Source of the DNA: Phytophthora sp. 'mugwort'
Lineage: Eukaryota > Oomycota > Peronosporomycetes > Peronosporales > Peronosporaceae
Length of the DNA: 64,000 nucleotides
Reading direction: 5' to 3'
Assembly: GCA_033558025.1 (NCBI GenBank)
Contig: JAUCEF010000018.1
Location: 3,720,001-3,784,000 of the forward strand
Below are positions 9,363-23,618 of this stretch, piece after piece. Within the stretch, counting starts at the first letter, position 1. Every line of letters starts with the position of its first letter. The notes beneath the pieces were generated by a model that made no database searches, was not told where the DNA came from, and saw only the letters and a program-made list of their open reading frames with translations. A program made the position numbers and the translations under genes.

Positions 9363-11741
9363 TTTTTAGCGTCCCCGCAGATCGGCCTGATGCTGCAACG
9401 ATTTCCTGTTCACCAGCAGTTATGAATCCGACGGAGAAGAGAAGAACGATTCAAACAGTGATCTTAGAATTTTTCAAGCATGGAGGAGCCGTGTGGACGA
9501 CGGCTACGAGGTCGCGTTTTAGCTGTATATGACCTGAAGAGGGCCAGCCCAAGCAATATCCATGCCAAAGCCCCCCCCCCCCAATCACTTCGCGGCCACA
9601 TCGACTGAATATCGTACAGAGTCAAACGTTTAATAACCGAGTTAGTAAACCTCGTCAACTGCGCCTACTGTTGATGGGTAGGTCATTGAGGTTCATTTCT
9701 TTATGCATTCCAGCTTTTTTTCTTTTTCATTCAATGCGTTCTTTCGTAAATACTTAGGGAATCATCGCGCAACCTTGTCCTTCATTGTGCATTATGCTGT
9801 ATTATGTTTTATGCACGAAACAACGGTTTATAATGCGCTCAACAAGTGACCGAAACATCACTAATGTGCACACCACGATCGCTCAATGGCTACAAGACGA
9901 GGATGGGATCGAAACAATTCTTCGGGCGATCGGTCTTAAAAGCAAATATTGTCGGTCTTGCATACCCCACCATTCAAACGGAGCATATTGGGATTGCTCC
10001 TCCCGCATTTCCAGTGACCAATCTGCAACTAACGTGATGAAGTCAGCGAGCTCATGATGCAAAGATGCAAGTTGCATAGATGAGTACTTCATGCATCGAG
10101 ATGCATCGTAGACCTGTAGTTTAGTAGCTTCTTCTTCCGCAGCCATAAACGTATTCCGATTTATTGTGTGGTCAAGAAGCTGTGCGATCTTCATAGGGAT
10201 TGAGTGCATCTCATTCCAACGAGAGGTAATTCATTTTCATATAGTCTGCTTGCTACCAGAACCTGATGACGCATATGCAGGATGATTCAGCAACCGCTGA
10301 AACTGCTCATAGACGAGCGGAATACTACACTCGTCGCTCTCAAACAGCGCAAGACACTCGTGAACAGGCTTTAGAAGCTTCAATGCATCTTTCCCGTTTC
10401 GCCGAAATTTTTCATCCTTCATGTACGCCAAAACCGTTGCAAAATTAGCGCTCTTGTTGAAGCGCGCCATGAATGTAGAGTCCGAAAACACGGCGTAAAT
10501 AACGGCCTTGTTATCCATCACAGTCTGGACACAATTTTGACTGCTAAACCATCGGGTAGGGTATGCCCACTTTACGACGCGCTGGCGTGTTTCCTTATAC
10601 GCTATTTGTGTAGTCTTAAACCGTGAGAATGCAGCAGAATGATTTCGGACAAAATCAGAAATGGCGTGAAGCTTTGTCAGGACTTGAGCAATTTCGCTAA
10701 TCTTGAAAATATCTTGAGGATGAGATTCAGTATATGAGCTGCACAGCCAGTAGCGAAAAAGCCTTCTCGGAAGCTTCAAGTATCTATGAAGCGCGGAGCA
10801 TATTGGGAGCGTTGTCAGTCACAACTCCACATACGCGATCATCCCCAAAGCTTCCTTCAAATCCAAAATAACGTTACAAAGCAATTCAGCCATAATTTCT
10901 CCAGTCTTTTGCTCTTCACCAAGCTCAAAAGAGCACCAATACACAGGCCTCATTTTCGGACCCAGTCAAAATGATGTTGATGATGGATTGGTGCTTCGGA
11001 TTGGTCCATCCATCCGTAATAATGACGATGTACGGAATATTGTCTCGGATGAACTTGACTACCTTGATTCTCAGCTCAAAGTATTCACGGTCAAGGTGGG
11101 AGCCAGCTGGATTGTGTCGGTTTGGAAGTTTGACATCCTTGGCAAAGAACCGAAGCATGTCTTGAACCTCTTTCCTGCCGTCTGCTTTCCTCGTCACTTT
11201 GAAATAATGTCATAGTAGATATCTAGGCCGCCCAGGTTTTGCCCCGGACTCGACGCTGTCGCGGAACTCGAGTCTTGTGAGCCGGCAGACTCCATTAAAT
11301 CTCTTTAACCGCAGGATAAATAGATCGCGGTAAGTTTCCAGGGTACTCTTGTGGAGTGCTTACCATCCAGAACGGGGTAGCACGCACCCAATGAACCCCA
11401 CGTCACGTTGGGCGCAACAACTGCTGTGCAACTTGGCCGCCGATGCGGAATTCGAACAGTGAAGGTCCCCCACCCCCGGGCTGTACTTGTACTTTACGGG
11501 TCATAGTTGGGTGATAAATGTAGTTCGACCGGATTGTCGTTTTCATGCCATTGTGCAACTGGTTTCGTGCATTTAATGGTAGTAAACTGTTTGAGCGCGA
11601 AACGAATCGTGCACGAATCATCCCTAGTTGTACATGGATATGTGGACTTAGACCGACGCAACAGGATGGAACACGAACGCGTCGACAAGTCCCTCTTTAC
11701 GTACAGCAACTCTGCTGATTTTCGAGCTATGCATTAAATCA
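9363..11741 (-). repeat. Array unit 3
   Basis: A full unit of 2379 bp with 12 Cs in the run near 9571. Like unit 1 it has TTCGGACCCAG (an extra G) near 10957, which breaks the hAT frame at that point. It has CAGGGTACTC near 11340, shared only with unit 4. Confidence 0.95.
9883..11197 (-). pseudogene. hAT transposase remnant (DUF659-type), representative copy
   Basis: Read on the minus strand the pieces follow hAT order. First comes a DUF659-like core with TDGWTNPKHQSIINIILTG (11197-10925). Next is a histidine-containing GCAAH motif that is readable only in a neighbouring frame near 10750. Then a 180-codon stretch with the PTRWFSS motif (10779-10237) is followed by TGA-AAA-TGA stops. Last is a C-terminal dimerisation-like segment with FEWWGMQ and IARRIVSIPSSS (10209-9883), which stops before the usual end of the hAT domain. 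No BED zinc finger or intact frame is visible. Every unit carries the same lesions, for example at 522-1851, 7526-8819, 12260-13572, 14634-15947, 17011-18323, 19386-20699, 21868-23075 and 24136-25449. It cannot encode an active transposase as written. Confidence 0.88.
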
Positions 11742-14116
11742 TTTTTAGCGTCCCCGCAGATCGGCCTGATGCTGCAACGATTCCTGTTCACCAGCAGTTA
11801 TGAATCCGACGGAGAAGAGAAGAACGATTCAAACAGTGATCTTAGAATTTTTCAAGCATGGAGGAGCCGTGTGGACGACGGCTACGAGGTCGCGTTTTAG
11901 CTGTATATGACCTGAAGAGGGCCAGCCCAAGCAATATCCATGCCAAAGCCCCCCCCCCCAATCACTTCGCGGCCACATCGACTGAATATCGTACAGAGTC
12001 AAACGTTTAATAACCGAGTTAGTAAACCTCGTCAACTGCGCCTACTGTTGATGGGTAGGTCATTGAGGTTCATTTCTTTATGCATTCCAGCTTTTTTTCT
12101 TTTTCATTCAATGCGTTCTTTCGTAAATACTTAGGGAATCATCGCGCAACCTTGTCCTTCATTGTGCATTATGCTGTATTATGTTTTATGCACGAAACAA
12201 CGGTTTATAATGCGCTCAACAAGTGACCGAAACATCACTAATGTGCACACCACGATCGCTCAATGGCTACAAGACGAGGATGGGATCGAAACAATTCTTC
12301 GGGCGATCGGTCTTAAAAGCAAATATTGTCGGTCTTGCATACCCCACCATTCAAACGGAGCATATTGGGATTGCTCCTCCCGCATTTCCAGTGACCAATC
12401 TGCAACTAACGTGATGAAGTCAGCGAGCTCATGATGCAAAGATGCAAGTTGCATAGATGAGTACTTCATGCATCGAGATGCATCGTAGACCTGTAGTTTA
12501 GTAGCTTCTTCTTCCGCAGCCATAAACGTATTCCGATTTATTGTATGGTCAAGAAGCTGTGCGATCTTCATAGGGATTGAGTGCATCTCATTCCAACGAG
12601 AGATAATTCATTTTCATATAGTCTGCTTGCTACCAGAACCTGATGACGCATATGCAGGATGATTCAGCAACCGCTGAAACTGCTCATAGACGAGCGGAAT
12701 ACTACACTCGTCGCTCTCAAACAGCGCAAGACACTCGTGAACAGGCTTTAGAAGCTTCAATGCATCTTTCCCGTTTCGCCGAAATTTTTCATCCTTCATG
12801 TACGCCAAAACCGTTGCAAAATTAGCGCTCTTGTTGAAGCGCGCCATGAATGTAGAGTCCGAAAACACGGCGTAAATAACGGCCTTGTTATCCATCACAG
12901 TCTGGACACAATTTTGACTGCTAAACCATCGGGTAGGGTAGGCCCACTTTACGACGCGCTGGCGTGTTTCCTTATACGCTATTTGTGTAGTCTTAAACCG
13001 TGAGAATGCAGCAGAATGATTTCGGACAAAATCAGAAATGGCGTGAAGCTTTGTCAGGACTTGAGCAATTTCGCTAATCTTGAAAATATCTTGAGGATGA
13101 GATTCAGTATATGAGCTGCACAGCCAGTAGCGAAAAAGCCTTCTCGGAAGCTTCAAGTATCTATGAAGCGCGGAGCATATTGGGAGCGTTGTCAGTCACA
13201 ACTCCACATACGCGATCATCCCCAAAGCTTCCTTCAAATCCAAAATAACGTTACAAAGCAATTCAGCCATAATTTCTCCAGTCTTTTGCTCTTCACCAAG
13301 CTCAAAAGAGCACCAATACAAGGCCTCATTTTCGACCCAGTCAAAATGATGTTGATGATGGATTGGTGCTTCGGATTGGTCCATCCATCCGTAATAATGA
13401 CGATGTACGGAATATTGTCTCGGATGAACTTGACTACCTTGATTCTCAGCTCAAAGTATTCACGGTCAAGGTGGGAGCCAGCTAGATTGTGTCGGTTTGG
13501 AAGTTTGACATCCTTGGCAAAGAACCGAAGCATGTCTTGAACCTCTTTCCTGCCGTCTGCTTTCCTCGTCACTTTGAAATAATGTCATAGTAGATATCTA
13601 GGCCGCCCAGGTTTTGCCCCGGACTCGACGCTGTCGCGGAACTCGAGTCTTGTGAGCCGGCAGACTCCATTAAATCTCTTTAACCGCAGGATAAATAGAT
13701 CGCGGTAAGTTTCCAGGGTACTCTTGTGGAGTGCTTACCATCCAGAACGGGGTAGCACGCACCCAATGAACCCCACGTCACGTTGGGCGCAACAACTGCT
13801 GTGCAACTTGGCCGCCGATGCGGAATTCGAACAGTGAAGGTCCCCCACCCCCGGGCTGTACTTGTACTTTACGGGTCATAGTTGGGTGATAAATGTAGTT
13901 CGACCGGATTGTCGTTTTCATGCCATTGTGCAACTGGTTTCGTGCATTTAATGGTAGTAAACTGTTTGAGCGCGAAACGAATCGTGCACGAATCATCCCT
14001 AGTTGTACATGGATATGTGGACTTAGACCGACGCAACAGGATGGAACACGAACGCGTCGACAAGTCCCTCTTTACGTACAGCAACTCTGCTGATTTTCGA
14101 GCTATGCATTAAATCA
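11742..14116 (-). repeat. Array unit 4
   Basis: A full unit of 2375 bp with a C run of 11. Private features are a two-base deletion (CCAATACAAGGCC) near 13318, which shifts the DUF659 frame, and one missing T in the ACGATTCCTG segment near 11778. Confidence 0.95.
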
Positions 14117-16491
14117 TTTTTAGCGTCCCCGCAGATCGCCTGATGCTGCAACGATTTCCTGTTCACCAGCAGTTATGAATCCGACGGAGAAGAGAAGAAC
14201 GATTCAAACAGTGATCTTAGAATTTTTCAAGCATGGAGGAGCCGTGTGGACGACGGCTACGAGGTCGCGTTTTAGCTGTATATGACCTGAAGAGGGCCAG
14301 CCCAAGCAATATCCATGCCAAAGCCCCCCCCCCAATCACTTCGCGGCCACATCGACTGAATATCGTACAGAGTCAAACGTTTAATAACCGAGTTAGTAAA
14401 CCTCGTCAACTGCGCCTACTGTTGATGGGTGGGTCATTGAGGTTCATTTCTTTATGCATTCCAGCTTTTTTTCTTTTTCATTCAATGCGTTCTTTCGTAA
14501 ATACTTAGGGAATCATCGCGCAACCTTGTCCTTCATTGTGCATTATGCTGTATTATGTTTTATGCACGAAACAACGGTTTATAATGCGCTCAACAAGTGA
14601 CCGAAACATCACTAATGTGCACACCACGATCGCTCAATGGCTACAAGACGAGGATGGGATCGAAACAATTCTTCGGGCGATCGGTCTTAAAAGCAAATAT
14701 TGTCGGTCTTGCATACCCCACCATTCAAACGGAGCATATTGGGATTGCTCCTCCCGCATTTCCAGTGACCAATCTGCAACTAACGTGATGAAGTCAGCGA
14801 GCTCATGATGCAAAGATGCAAGTTGCATAGATGAGTACTTCATGCATCGAGATGCATCGTAGACCTGTAGTTTAGTAGCTTCTTCTTCCGCAGCCATAAA
14901 CGTATTCCGATTTATTGTATGGTCAAGAAGCTGTGCGATCTTCATAGGGATTGAGTGCATCTCATTCCAACGAGAGGTAATTCATTTTCATATAGTCTGC
15001 TTGCTACCAGAACCTGATGACGCATATGCAGGATGATTCAGCAACCGCTGAAACTGCTCATAGACGAGCGGAATACTACACTCGTCGCTCTCAAACAGCG
15101 CAAGACACTCGTGAACAGGCTTTAGAAGCTTCAATGCATCTTTCCCGTTTCGCCGAAATTTTTCATCCTTCATGTACGCCAAAACCGTTGCAAAATTAGC
15201 GCTCTTGTTGAAGCGCGCCATGAATGTAGAGTCCGAAAACACGGCGTAAATAACGGCCTTGTTATCCATCACAGTCTGGACACAATTTTGACTGCTAAAC
15301 CATCGGGTAGGGTAGGCCCACTTTACGACGCGCTGGCGTGTTTCCTTATACGCTATTTGTGTAGTCTTAAACCGTGAGAATGCAGCAGAATGATTTCGGA
15401 CAAAATCAGAAATGGCGTGAAGCTTTGTCAGGACTTGAGCAATTTCGCTAATCTTGAAAATATCTTGAGGATGAGATTCAGTATATGAGCTGCACAGCCA
15501 GTAGCAAAAAAGCCTTCTCGGAAGCTTCAAGTATCTATGAAGCGCGGAGCATATTGGGAGCGTTGTCAGTCACAACTCCACATACGCGATCATCCCCAAA
15601 GCTTCCTTCAAATCCAAAATAACGTTACAAAGCAATTCAGCCATAATTTCTCCAGTCTTTTGCTCTTCACCAAGCTCAAAAGAGCACCAATACACAGGCC
15701 TCATTTTCGACCCAGTCAAAATGATGTTGATGATGGATTGGTGCTTCGGATTGGTCCATCCATCCGTAATAATGACGATGTACGGAATATTGTCTCGGAT
15801 GAACTTGACTACCTTGATTCTCAGCTCAAAGTATTCACGGTCAAGGTGGGAGCCAGCTAGATTATGTCGGTTTGGAAGTTTGACATCCTTGGCAAAGAAC
15901 CGAAGCATGTCTTGAACCTCTTTCCTGCCGTCTGCTTTCCTCGTCACTTTGAAATAATGTCATAGTAGATATCTAGGCCGCCCAGGTTTTGCCCCGGACT
16001 CGACGCTGTCGCGGAACTCGAGTCTTGTGAGCCGGCAGACTCCATTAAATCTCTTTAACCGCAGGATAAATAGATCGCGGTAAGTTTCCAGGCTACTCTT
16101 GTGGAGTGCTTACCATCCAGAACGGGGTAGCACGCACCCAATGAACCCCACGTCACGTTGGGCGCAACAACTGCTGTGCAACTTGGCCGCCGATGCGGAA
16201 TTCGAACAGTGAAGGTCCCCCACCCCCGGGCTGTACTTGTACTTTACGGGTCATAGTTGGGTGATAAATGTAGTTCGACCGGATTGTCGTTTTCATGCCA
16301 TTGTGCAACTGGTTTCGTGCATTTAATGGTAGTAAACTGTTTGAGCGCGAAACGAATCGTGCACGAATCATCCCTAGTTGTACATGGATATGTGGACTTA
16401 GACCGACGCAACAGGATGGAACACGAACGCGTCGACAAGTCCCTCTTTACGTACAGCAACTCTGCTGATTTTCGAGCTATGCATTAAATCA
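14117..16491 (-). repeat. Array unit 5
   Basis: A full unit of 2375 bp with a C run of 10. One G is missing in AGATCGCCTG near 14135. It has GATTATGTCGG near 15861, where other units have GATTGTGTCGG. Confidence 0.95.
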
Positions 16492-18867
16492 TTTTTAGCG
16501 TCCCCGCAGATCGGCCTGATGCTGCAACGATTTCCTGTTCACCAGCAGTTATGAATCCGACGGAGAAGAGAAGAACGATTCAAACAGTGATCTTAGAATT
16601 TTTCAAGCATGGAGGAGCCGTGTGGACGACGGCTACGAGGTCGCGTTTTAGCTGTATATGACCTGAAGAGGGCCAGCCCAAGCAATATCCATGCCAAAGC
16701 CCCCCCCCCCAATCACTTCGCGGCCACATCGACTGAATATCGTACAGAGTCAAACGTTTAATAACCGAGTTAGTAAACCTCGTCAACTGCGCCTACTGTT
16801 GATGGGTAGGTCATTGAGGTTCATTTCTTTATGCATTCCAGCTTTTTTTCTTTTTCATTCAATGCGTTCTTTCGTAAATACTTAGGGAATCATCGCGCAA
16901 CCTTGTCCTTCATTGTGCATTATGCTGTATTATGTTTTATGCACGAAACAACGGTTCATAATGCGCTCAACAAGTGACCGAAACATCACTAATGTGCACA
17001 CCACGATCGCTCAATGGCTACAAGACGAGGATGGGATCGAAACAATTCTTCGGGCGATCGGTCTTAAAAGTAAATATTGTCGGTCTTGCATACCCCACCA
17101 TTCAAACGGAGCATATTGGGATTGCTCCTCCCGCATTTCCAGTGACCAATCTGCAACTAACGTGATGAAGTCAGCGAGCTCATGATGCAAAGATGCAAGT
17201 TGCATAGATGAGTACTTCATGCATCGAGATGCATCGTAGACCTGTAGTTTAGTAGCTTCTTCTTCCGCAGCCATAAACGTATTCCGATTTATTGTATGGT
17301 CAAGAAGCTGTGCGATCTTCATAGGGATTGAGTGCATCTCATTCCAGCGAGAGATAGTTCATTTTCATATAGTCTGCTTGCTACCAGAACCTGATGACGC
17401 ATATGCAGGATGATTCAGCAACCGCTGAAACTGCTCATAGACGAGCGGAATACTACACTCGTCGCTCTCAAACAGCGCAAGACACTCGTGAACAGGCTTT
17501 AGAAGCTTCAATGCATCTTTCCCGTTTCGCCGAAATTTTTCATCCTTCATGTACGCCAAAACCGTTGCAAAATTAGCGCTCTTGTTGAAGCGCGCCATGA
17601 ATGTAGAGTCCGAAAACACGGCGTAAATAACGGCCTTGTTATCCATCACAGTCTGGACACATTTTGACTGCTAAACCATCGGGTAGGGTAGGCCCACTTT
17701 ACGACGCGCTGGCGTGTTTCCTTATACGCTATTTGTGTAGTCTTAAACCGTGAGAATGCAGCAGAATGATTTCGGACAAAATCAGAAATGGCGTGAAGCT
17801 TTGTCAGGACTTGAGCAATTTCGCTAATCTTGAAAATATCTTGAGGATGAGATTCAGTATATGAGCTGCACAGCCAGTAGCAAAAAAGCCTTCTCGGAAG
17901 CTTCAAGTATCTATGAAGCGCGGAGCATATTGGGAGCGTTGTCAGTCACAACTCCACATACGCGATCATCCCCAAAGCTTCCTTCAAATCCAAAATAACG
18001 TTACAAAGCAATTCAGCCATAATTTCTCCAGTCTTTTGCTCTTCACCAAGCTCAAAAGAGCACCAATACACAGGCCTCATTTTCGACCCAGTCAAAATGA
18101 TGTTGATGATGGATTGGTGCTTCGGATTGGTCCATCCATCCGTAATAATGACGATGTACGGAATATTGTCTCGGATGAACTTGACTACCTTGATTCTCAG
18201 CTCAAAGTATTCACGGTCAAGGTGGGAGCCAGCTAGATTGTGTCGGTTTGGAAGTTTGACATCCTTGGCAAAGAACCGAAGCATGTCTTGAACCTCTTTC
18301 CTGCCGTCTGCTTTCCTCGTCACTTTGAAATAATGCCATAGTAGATATCTAGGCCGCCCAGGTTTTGCCCCGGACTCGACGCTGTCGCGGAACTCGAGTC
18401 TTGTGAGCCGGCAGACTCCATTAAATCTCTTTAACCGCAGGATAAATAGATCGCGGTAAGTTTCCAGGCTACTCTTGTGGAGTGCTTACCATCCAGAACG
18501 GGGTAGCACGCACCCAATGAACCCCACGTCACGTTGGGCGCAACAACTGCTGTGCAACTTGGCCGCCGATGCGGAATTCGAACAGTGAAGGTCCCCCACC
18601 CCCGGGCTGTACTTGTACTTTACGGGTCATAGTTGGGTGATAAATGTAGTTCGACCGGATTGTCGTTTTCATGCCATTGTGCAACTGGTTTCGTGCATTT
18701 AATGGTAGTAAACTGTTTGCGCGCGAAACGAATCGTGCACGAATCATCCCTAGTTGTACATGGATATGTGGAGTTAGACCGACGCAACAGGATGGAACAC
18801 GAACGCGTCGACAAGTCCCTCTTTACGTACAGCAACTCTGCTGATTTTCGAGCTATGCATTAAATCA
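16492..18867 (-). repeat. Array unit 6
   Basis: A full unit of 2376 bp with a C run of 11. It shares several derived variants with unit 8: GGTTCATAATG, AAAAGTAAATATT, CATTCCAGCGAG, a one-base deletion in CACATTTTGAC near 17660 that splits the 180-codon hAT stretch, and GTTTGCGCGCG near 18716. Confidence 0.95.
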
Positions 18868-21243
18868 TTTTTAGCGTCCCCGCAGATCGGCCTGATGCTG
18901 CAACGATTTCCTGTTCACCAGCAGTTATGAATCCGACGGAGAAGAGAAGAACGATTCAAACAGTGATCTTAGAATTTTTCAAGCATGGAGGAGCCGTGTG
19001 GACGACGGCTACGAGGTCGCGTTTTAGCTGTATATGACCTGAAGAGGGCCAGCCCAAGCAATATCCATGCCAAAGCCCCCCCCCCAATCACTTCGCGGCC
19101 ACATCGACTGAATATCGTACAGAGTCAAACGTTTAATAACCGAGTTAGTAAACCTCGTCAACTGCGCCTACTGTTGATGGGTAGGTCATTGAGGTTCATT
19201 TCTTTATGCATTCCAGCTTTTTTTCTTTTTCATTCAATGCGTTCTTTCGTAAATACTTAGGGAATCATCGCGCAACCTTGTCCTTCATTGTGCATTATGC
19301 TGTATTATGTTTTATGCACGAAACAACGGTTTATAATGCGCTCAACAAGTGACCGAAACATCACTAATGTGCACACCACGATCGCTCAATGGCTACAAGA
19401 CGAGGATGGGATCGAAACAATTCTTCGGGCGATCGGTCTTAAAAGCAAATATTGTCGGTCTTGCATACCCCACCATTCAAACGGAGCATATTGGGATTGC
19501 TCCTCCCGCATTTCCAGTGACCAATCTGCAACTAACGTGATGAAGTCAGCGAGCTCATGATGCAAAGATGCAAGTTGCATAGATGAGTACTTCATGCGTC
19601 GAGATGCATCGTAGACCTGTAGTTTAGTAGCTTCTTCTTCCGCAGCCATAAACGTATTCCGATTTATTGTATGGTCAAGAAGCTGTGCGATCTTCATAGG
19701 GATTGAGTGCATCTCATTCCAACGAGAGGTAATTCATTTTCATATAGTCTGCTTGCTACCAGAACCTGATGACGCATATGCAGGATGATTCAGCAACCGC
19801 TGAAACTGCTCATAGACGAGCGGAATACTACACTCGTCGCTCTCAAACAGCGCAAGACACTCGTGAACAGGCTTTAGAAGCTTCAATGCATCTTTCCCGT
19901 TTCGCCGAAATTTTTCATCCTTCATGTACGCCAAAACCGTTGCAAAATTAGCGCTCTTGTTGAAGCGCGCCATGAATGTAGAGTCCGAAAACACGGCGTA
20001 AATAACGGCCTTGTTATCCATCACAGTCTGGACACAATTTTGACTGCTAAACCATCGGGTAGGGTAGGCCCACTTTACGACGCGCTGGCGTGTTTCCTTA
20101 TACGCTATTTGTGTAGTCTTAAACCGTGAGAATGCAGCAGAATGATTTCGGACAAAATCAGAAATGGCGTGAAGCTTTGTCAGGACTTGAGCAATTTCGC
20201 TAATCTTGAAAATATCTTGAGGATGAGATTCAGTATATGAGCTGCACAGCCAGTAGCGAAAAAGCCTTCTCGGAAGCTTCAAGTATCTATGAAGCGCGGA
20301 GCATATTGGGAGCGTTGTCAGTCACAACTCCACATACGCGATCATCCCCAAAGCTTCCTTCAAATCCAAAATAACGTTACAAAGCAATTCAGCCATAATT
20401 TCTCCAGTCTTTTGCTCTTCACCAAGCTCAAAAGAGCACCAATACACAGGCCTCATTTTCGACCCAGTCAAAATGATGTTGATGATGGATTGGTGCTTCG
20501 GATTGGTCCATCCATCCGTAATAATGACGATGTACGGAATATTGTCTCGGATGAACTTGACTACCTTGATTCTCAGCTCAAAGTATTCACGGTCAAGGTG
20601 GGAGCCAGCTAGATTGTGTCGGTTTGGAAGTTTGACATCCTTGGCAAAGAACCGAAGCATGTCTTGAACCTCTTTCCTGCCGTCTGCTTTCCTCGTCACT
20701 TTGAAATAATGCCATAGTAGATATCTAGGCCGCCCAGGTTTTGCCCCGGACTCGACGCTGTCGCGGAACTCGAGTCTTGTGAGCCGGCAGACTCCATTAA
20801 ATCTCTTTAACCGCAGGATAAATAGATCGCGGTAAGTTTCCAGGCTACTCTTGTGGAGTGCTTACCATCCAGAACGGGGTAGCACGCACCCAATGAACCC
20901 CACGTCACGTTGGGCGCAACAACTGCTGTGCAACTTGGCCGCCGATGCGGAATTCGAACAGTGAAGGTCCCCCACCCCCGGGCTGTACTTGTACTTTACG
21001 GGTCATAGTTGGGTGATAAATGTAGTTCGACCGGATTATCGTTTTCATGCCATTGTGCAACTGGTTTCGTGCATTTAATGGTAGTAAACTGTTTGAGCGC
21101 GAAACGAATCGTGCACGAATCATCCCTAGTTGTACATGGATATGTGGACTTAGACCGACGCAACAGGATGGAACACGAACGCGTCGACAAGTCCCTCTTT
21201 ACGTACAGCAACTCTGCTGATTTTCGAGCTATGCATTAAATCA
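18868..21243 (-). repeat. Array unit 7
   Basis: A full unit of 2376 bp with a C run of 10. It carries GATTATCGTTTTC near 21034, private to this copy, and GCGTCGAGATG (shared with units 1, 2 and 9). Confidence 0.95.
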
Positions 21244-23618
21244 TTTTTAGCGTCCCCGCAGATCGGCCTGATGCTGCAACGATTTCCTGTTCACCAGCAG
21301 TTATGAATCCGACGGAGAAGAGAAGAACGATTCAAACAGTGATCTTAGAATTTTTCAAGCATGGAGGAGCCGTGTGGACGACGGCTACGAGGTCGCGTTT
21401 TAGCTGTATATGACCTGAAGAGGGCCAGCCCAAGCAATATCCATGCCAAAGCCCCCCCCCCCAATCACTTCGCGGCCACATCGACTGAATATCGTACAGA
21501 GTCAAACGTTTAATAACCGAGTTAGTAAACCTCGTCAACTGCGCCTACTGTTGATGGGTAGGTCATTGAGGTTCATTTCTTTATGCATTCCAGCTTTTTT
21601 TCTTTTTCATTCAATGCGTTCTTTCGTAAATACTTAGGGAATCATCGCGCAACCTTGTCCTTCATTGTGCATTATGCTGTATTATGTTTTATGCACGAAA
21701 CAACGGTTCATAATGCGCTCAACAAGTGACCGAAACATCACTAATGTGCACACCACGATCGCTCAATGGCTACAAGACGAGGATGGGATCGAAACAATTC
21801 TTCGGGCGATCGGTCTTAAAAGTAAATATTGTCGGTCTTGCATACCCCACCATTCAAACGGAGCATATTAGGATTGCTCCTCCCGCATTTCCAGTGACCA
21901 ATCTGCAACTAACGTGATGAAGTCAGCGAGCTCATGATGCAAAGATGCAAGTTGCATAGATGAGTACTTCATGCATCGAGATGCATCGTAGACCTGTAGT
22001 TTAGTAGCTTCTTCTTCCGCAGCCATAAACGTATTCCGATTTATTGTATGGTCAAGAAGCTGTGCGATCTTCATAGGGATTGAGTGCATCTCATTCCAGC
22101 GAGAGATAGTTCATTTTCATATAGTCTGCTTGCTACCAGAACCTGATGACGCATATGCAGGATGATTCAGCAACCGCTGAAACTGCTCATAGACGAGCGG
22201 AATACTACACTCGTCGCTCTCAAACAGCGCAAGACACTCGTGAACAGGCTTTAGAAGCTTCAATGCATCTTTCCCGTTTCGCCGAAATTTTTCATCCTTC
22301 ATGTACGCCAAAACCGTTGCAAAATTAGCGCTCTTGTTGAAGCGCGCCATGAATGTAGAGTCCGAAAACACGGCGTAAATAACGGCCTTGTTATCCATCA
22401 CAGTCTGGACACATTTTGACTGCTAAACCATCGGGTAGGGTAGGCCCACTTTACGACGCGCTGGCGTGTTTCCTTATACGCTATTTGTGTAGTCTTAAAC
22501 CGTGAGAATGCAGCAGAATGATTTCGGACAAAATCAGAAATGGCGTGAAGCTTTGTCAGGACTTGAGCAATTTCGCTAATCTTGAAAATATCTTGAGGAT
22601 GAGATTCAGTATATGAGCTGCACAGCCAGTAGCGAAAAAGCCTTCTCGGAAGCTTCAAGTATCTATGAAGCGCGGAGCATATTGGGAGCGTTGTCAGTCA
22701 CAACTCCACATACGCGATCATCCCCAAAGCTTCCTTCAAATCCAAAATAACGTTACAAAGCAATTCAGCCATAATTTCTCCAGTCTTTTGCTCTTCACCA
22801 AGCTCAAAAGAGCACCAATACACAGGCCTCATTTTCGACCCAGTCAAAATGATGTTGATGATGGATTGGTGCTTCGGATTGGTCCATCCATCCGTAATAA
22901 TGACGATGTACGGAATATTGTCTCGGATGAACTTGACTACCTTGATTCTCAGCTCAAAGTATTCACGGTCAAGGTGGGAGCCAGCTAGATTGTGTCGGTT
23001 TGGAAGTTTGACATCCTTGGCAAAGAACCGAAGCATGTCTTGAACCTCTTTCCTGCCGTCTGCTTTCCTCGTCACTTTGAAATAATGCCATAGTAGATAT
23101 CTAGGCCGCCCAGGTTTTGCCCCGGACTCGACGCTGTCGCGGAACTCGAGTCTTGTGAGCCGGCAGACTCCATTAAATCTCTTTAACCGCAGGATAAATA
23201 GATCGCGGTAAGTTTCCAGGCTACTCTTGTGGAGTGCTTACCATCCAGAACGGGGTAGCACGCACCCAATGAACCCCACGTCACGTTGGGCGCAACAACT
23301 GCTGTGCAACTTGGCCGCCGATGCGGAATTCGAACAGTGAAGGTCCCCCCCCCCGGGCTGTACTTGTACTTTACGGGTCATAGTTGGGTGATAAATGTAG
23401 TTCGACCGGATTGTCGTTTTCATGCCATTGTGCAACTGGTTTCGTGCATTTAATGGTAGTAAACTGTTTGCGCGCGAAACGAATCGTGCACGAATCATCC
23501 CTAGTTGTACATGGATATGTGGACTTAGACCGACGCAACAGGATGGAACACGAACGCGTCGACAAGTCCCTCTTTACGTACAGCAACTCTGCTGATTTTC
23601 GAGCTATGCATTAAATCA
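21244..23618 (-). repeat. Array unit 8
   Basis: A full unit of 2375 bp. It repeats the derived variants of unit 6, 4752 bp (exactly two units) away, including the CACATTTTGAC deletion near 22412. It adds a private G-to-A change (CATATTAGGATT near 21868) that puts a stop codon into the hAT C-terminal segment. Confidence 0.95.
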
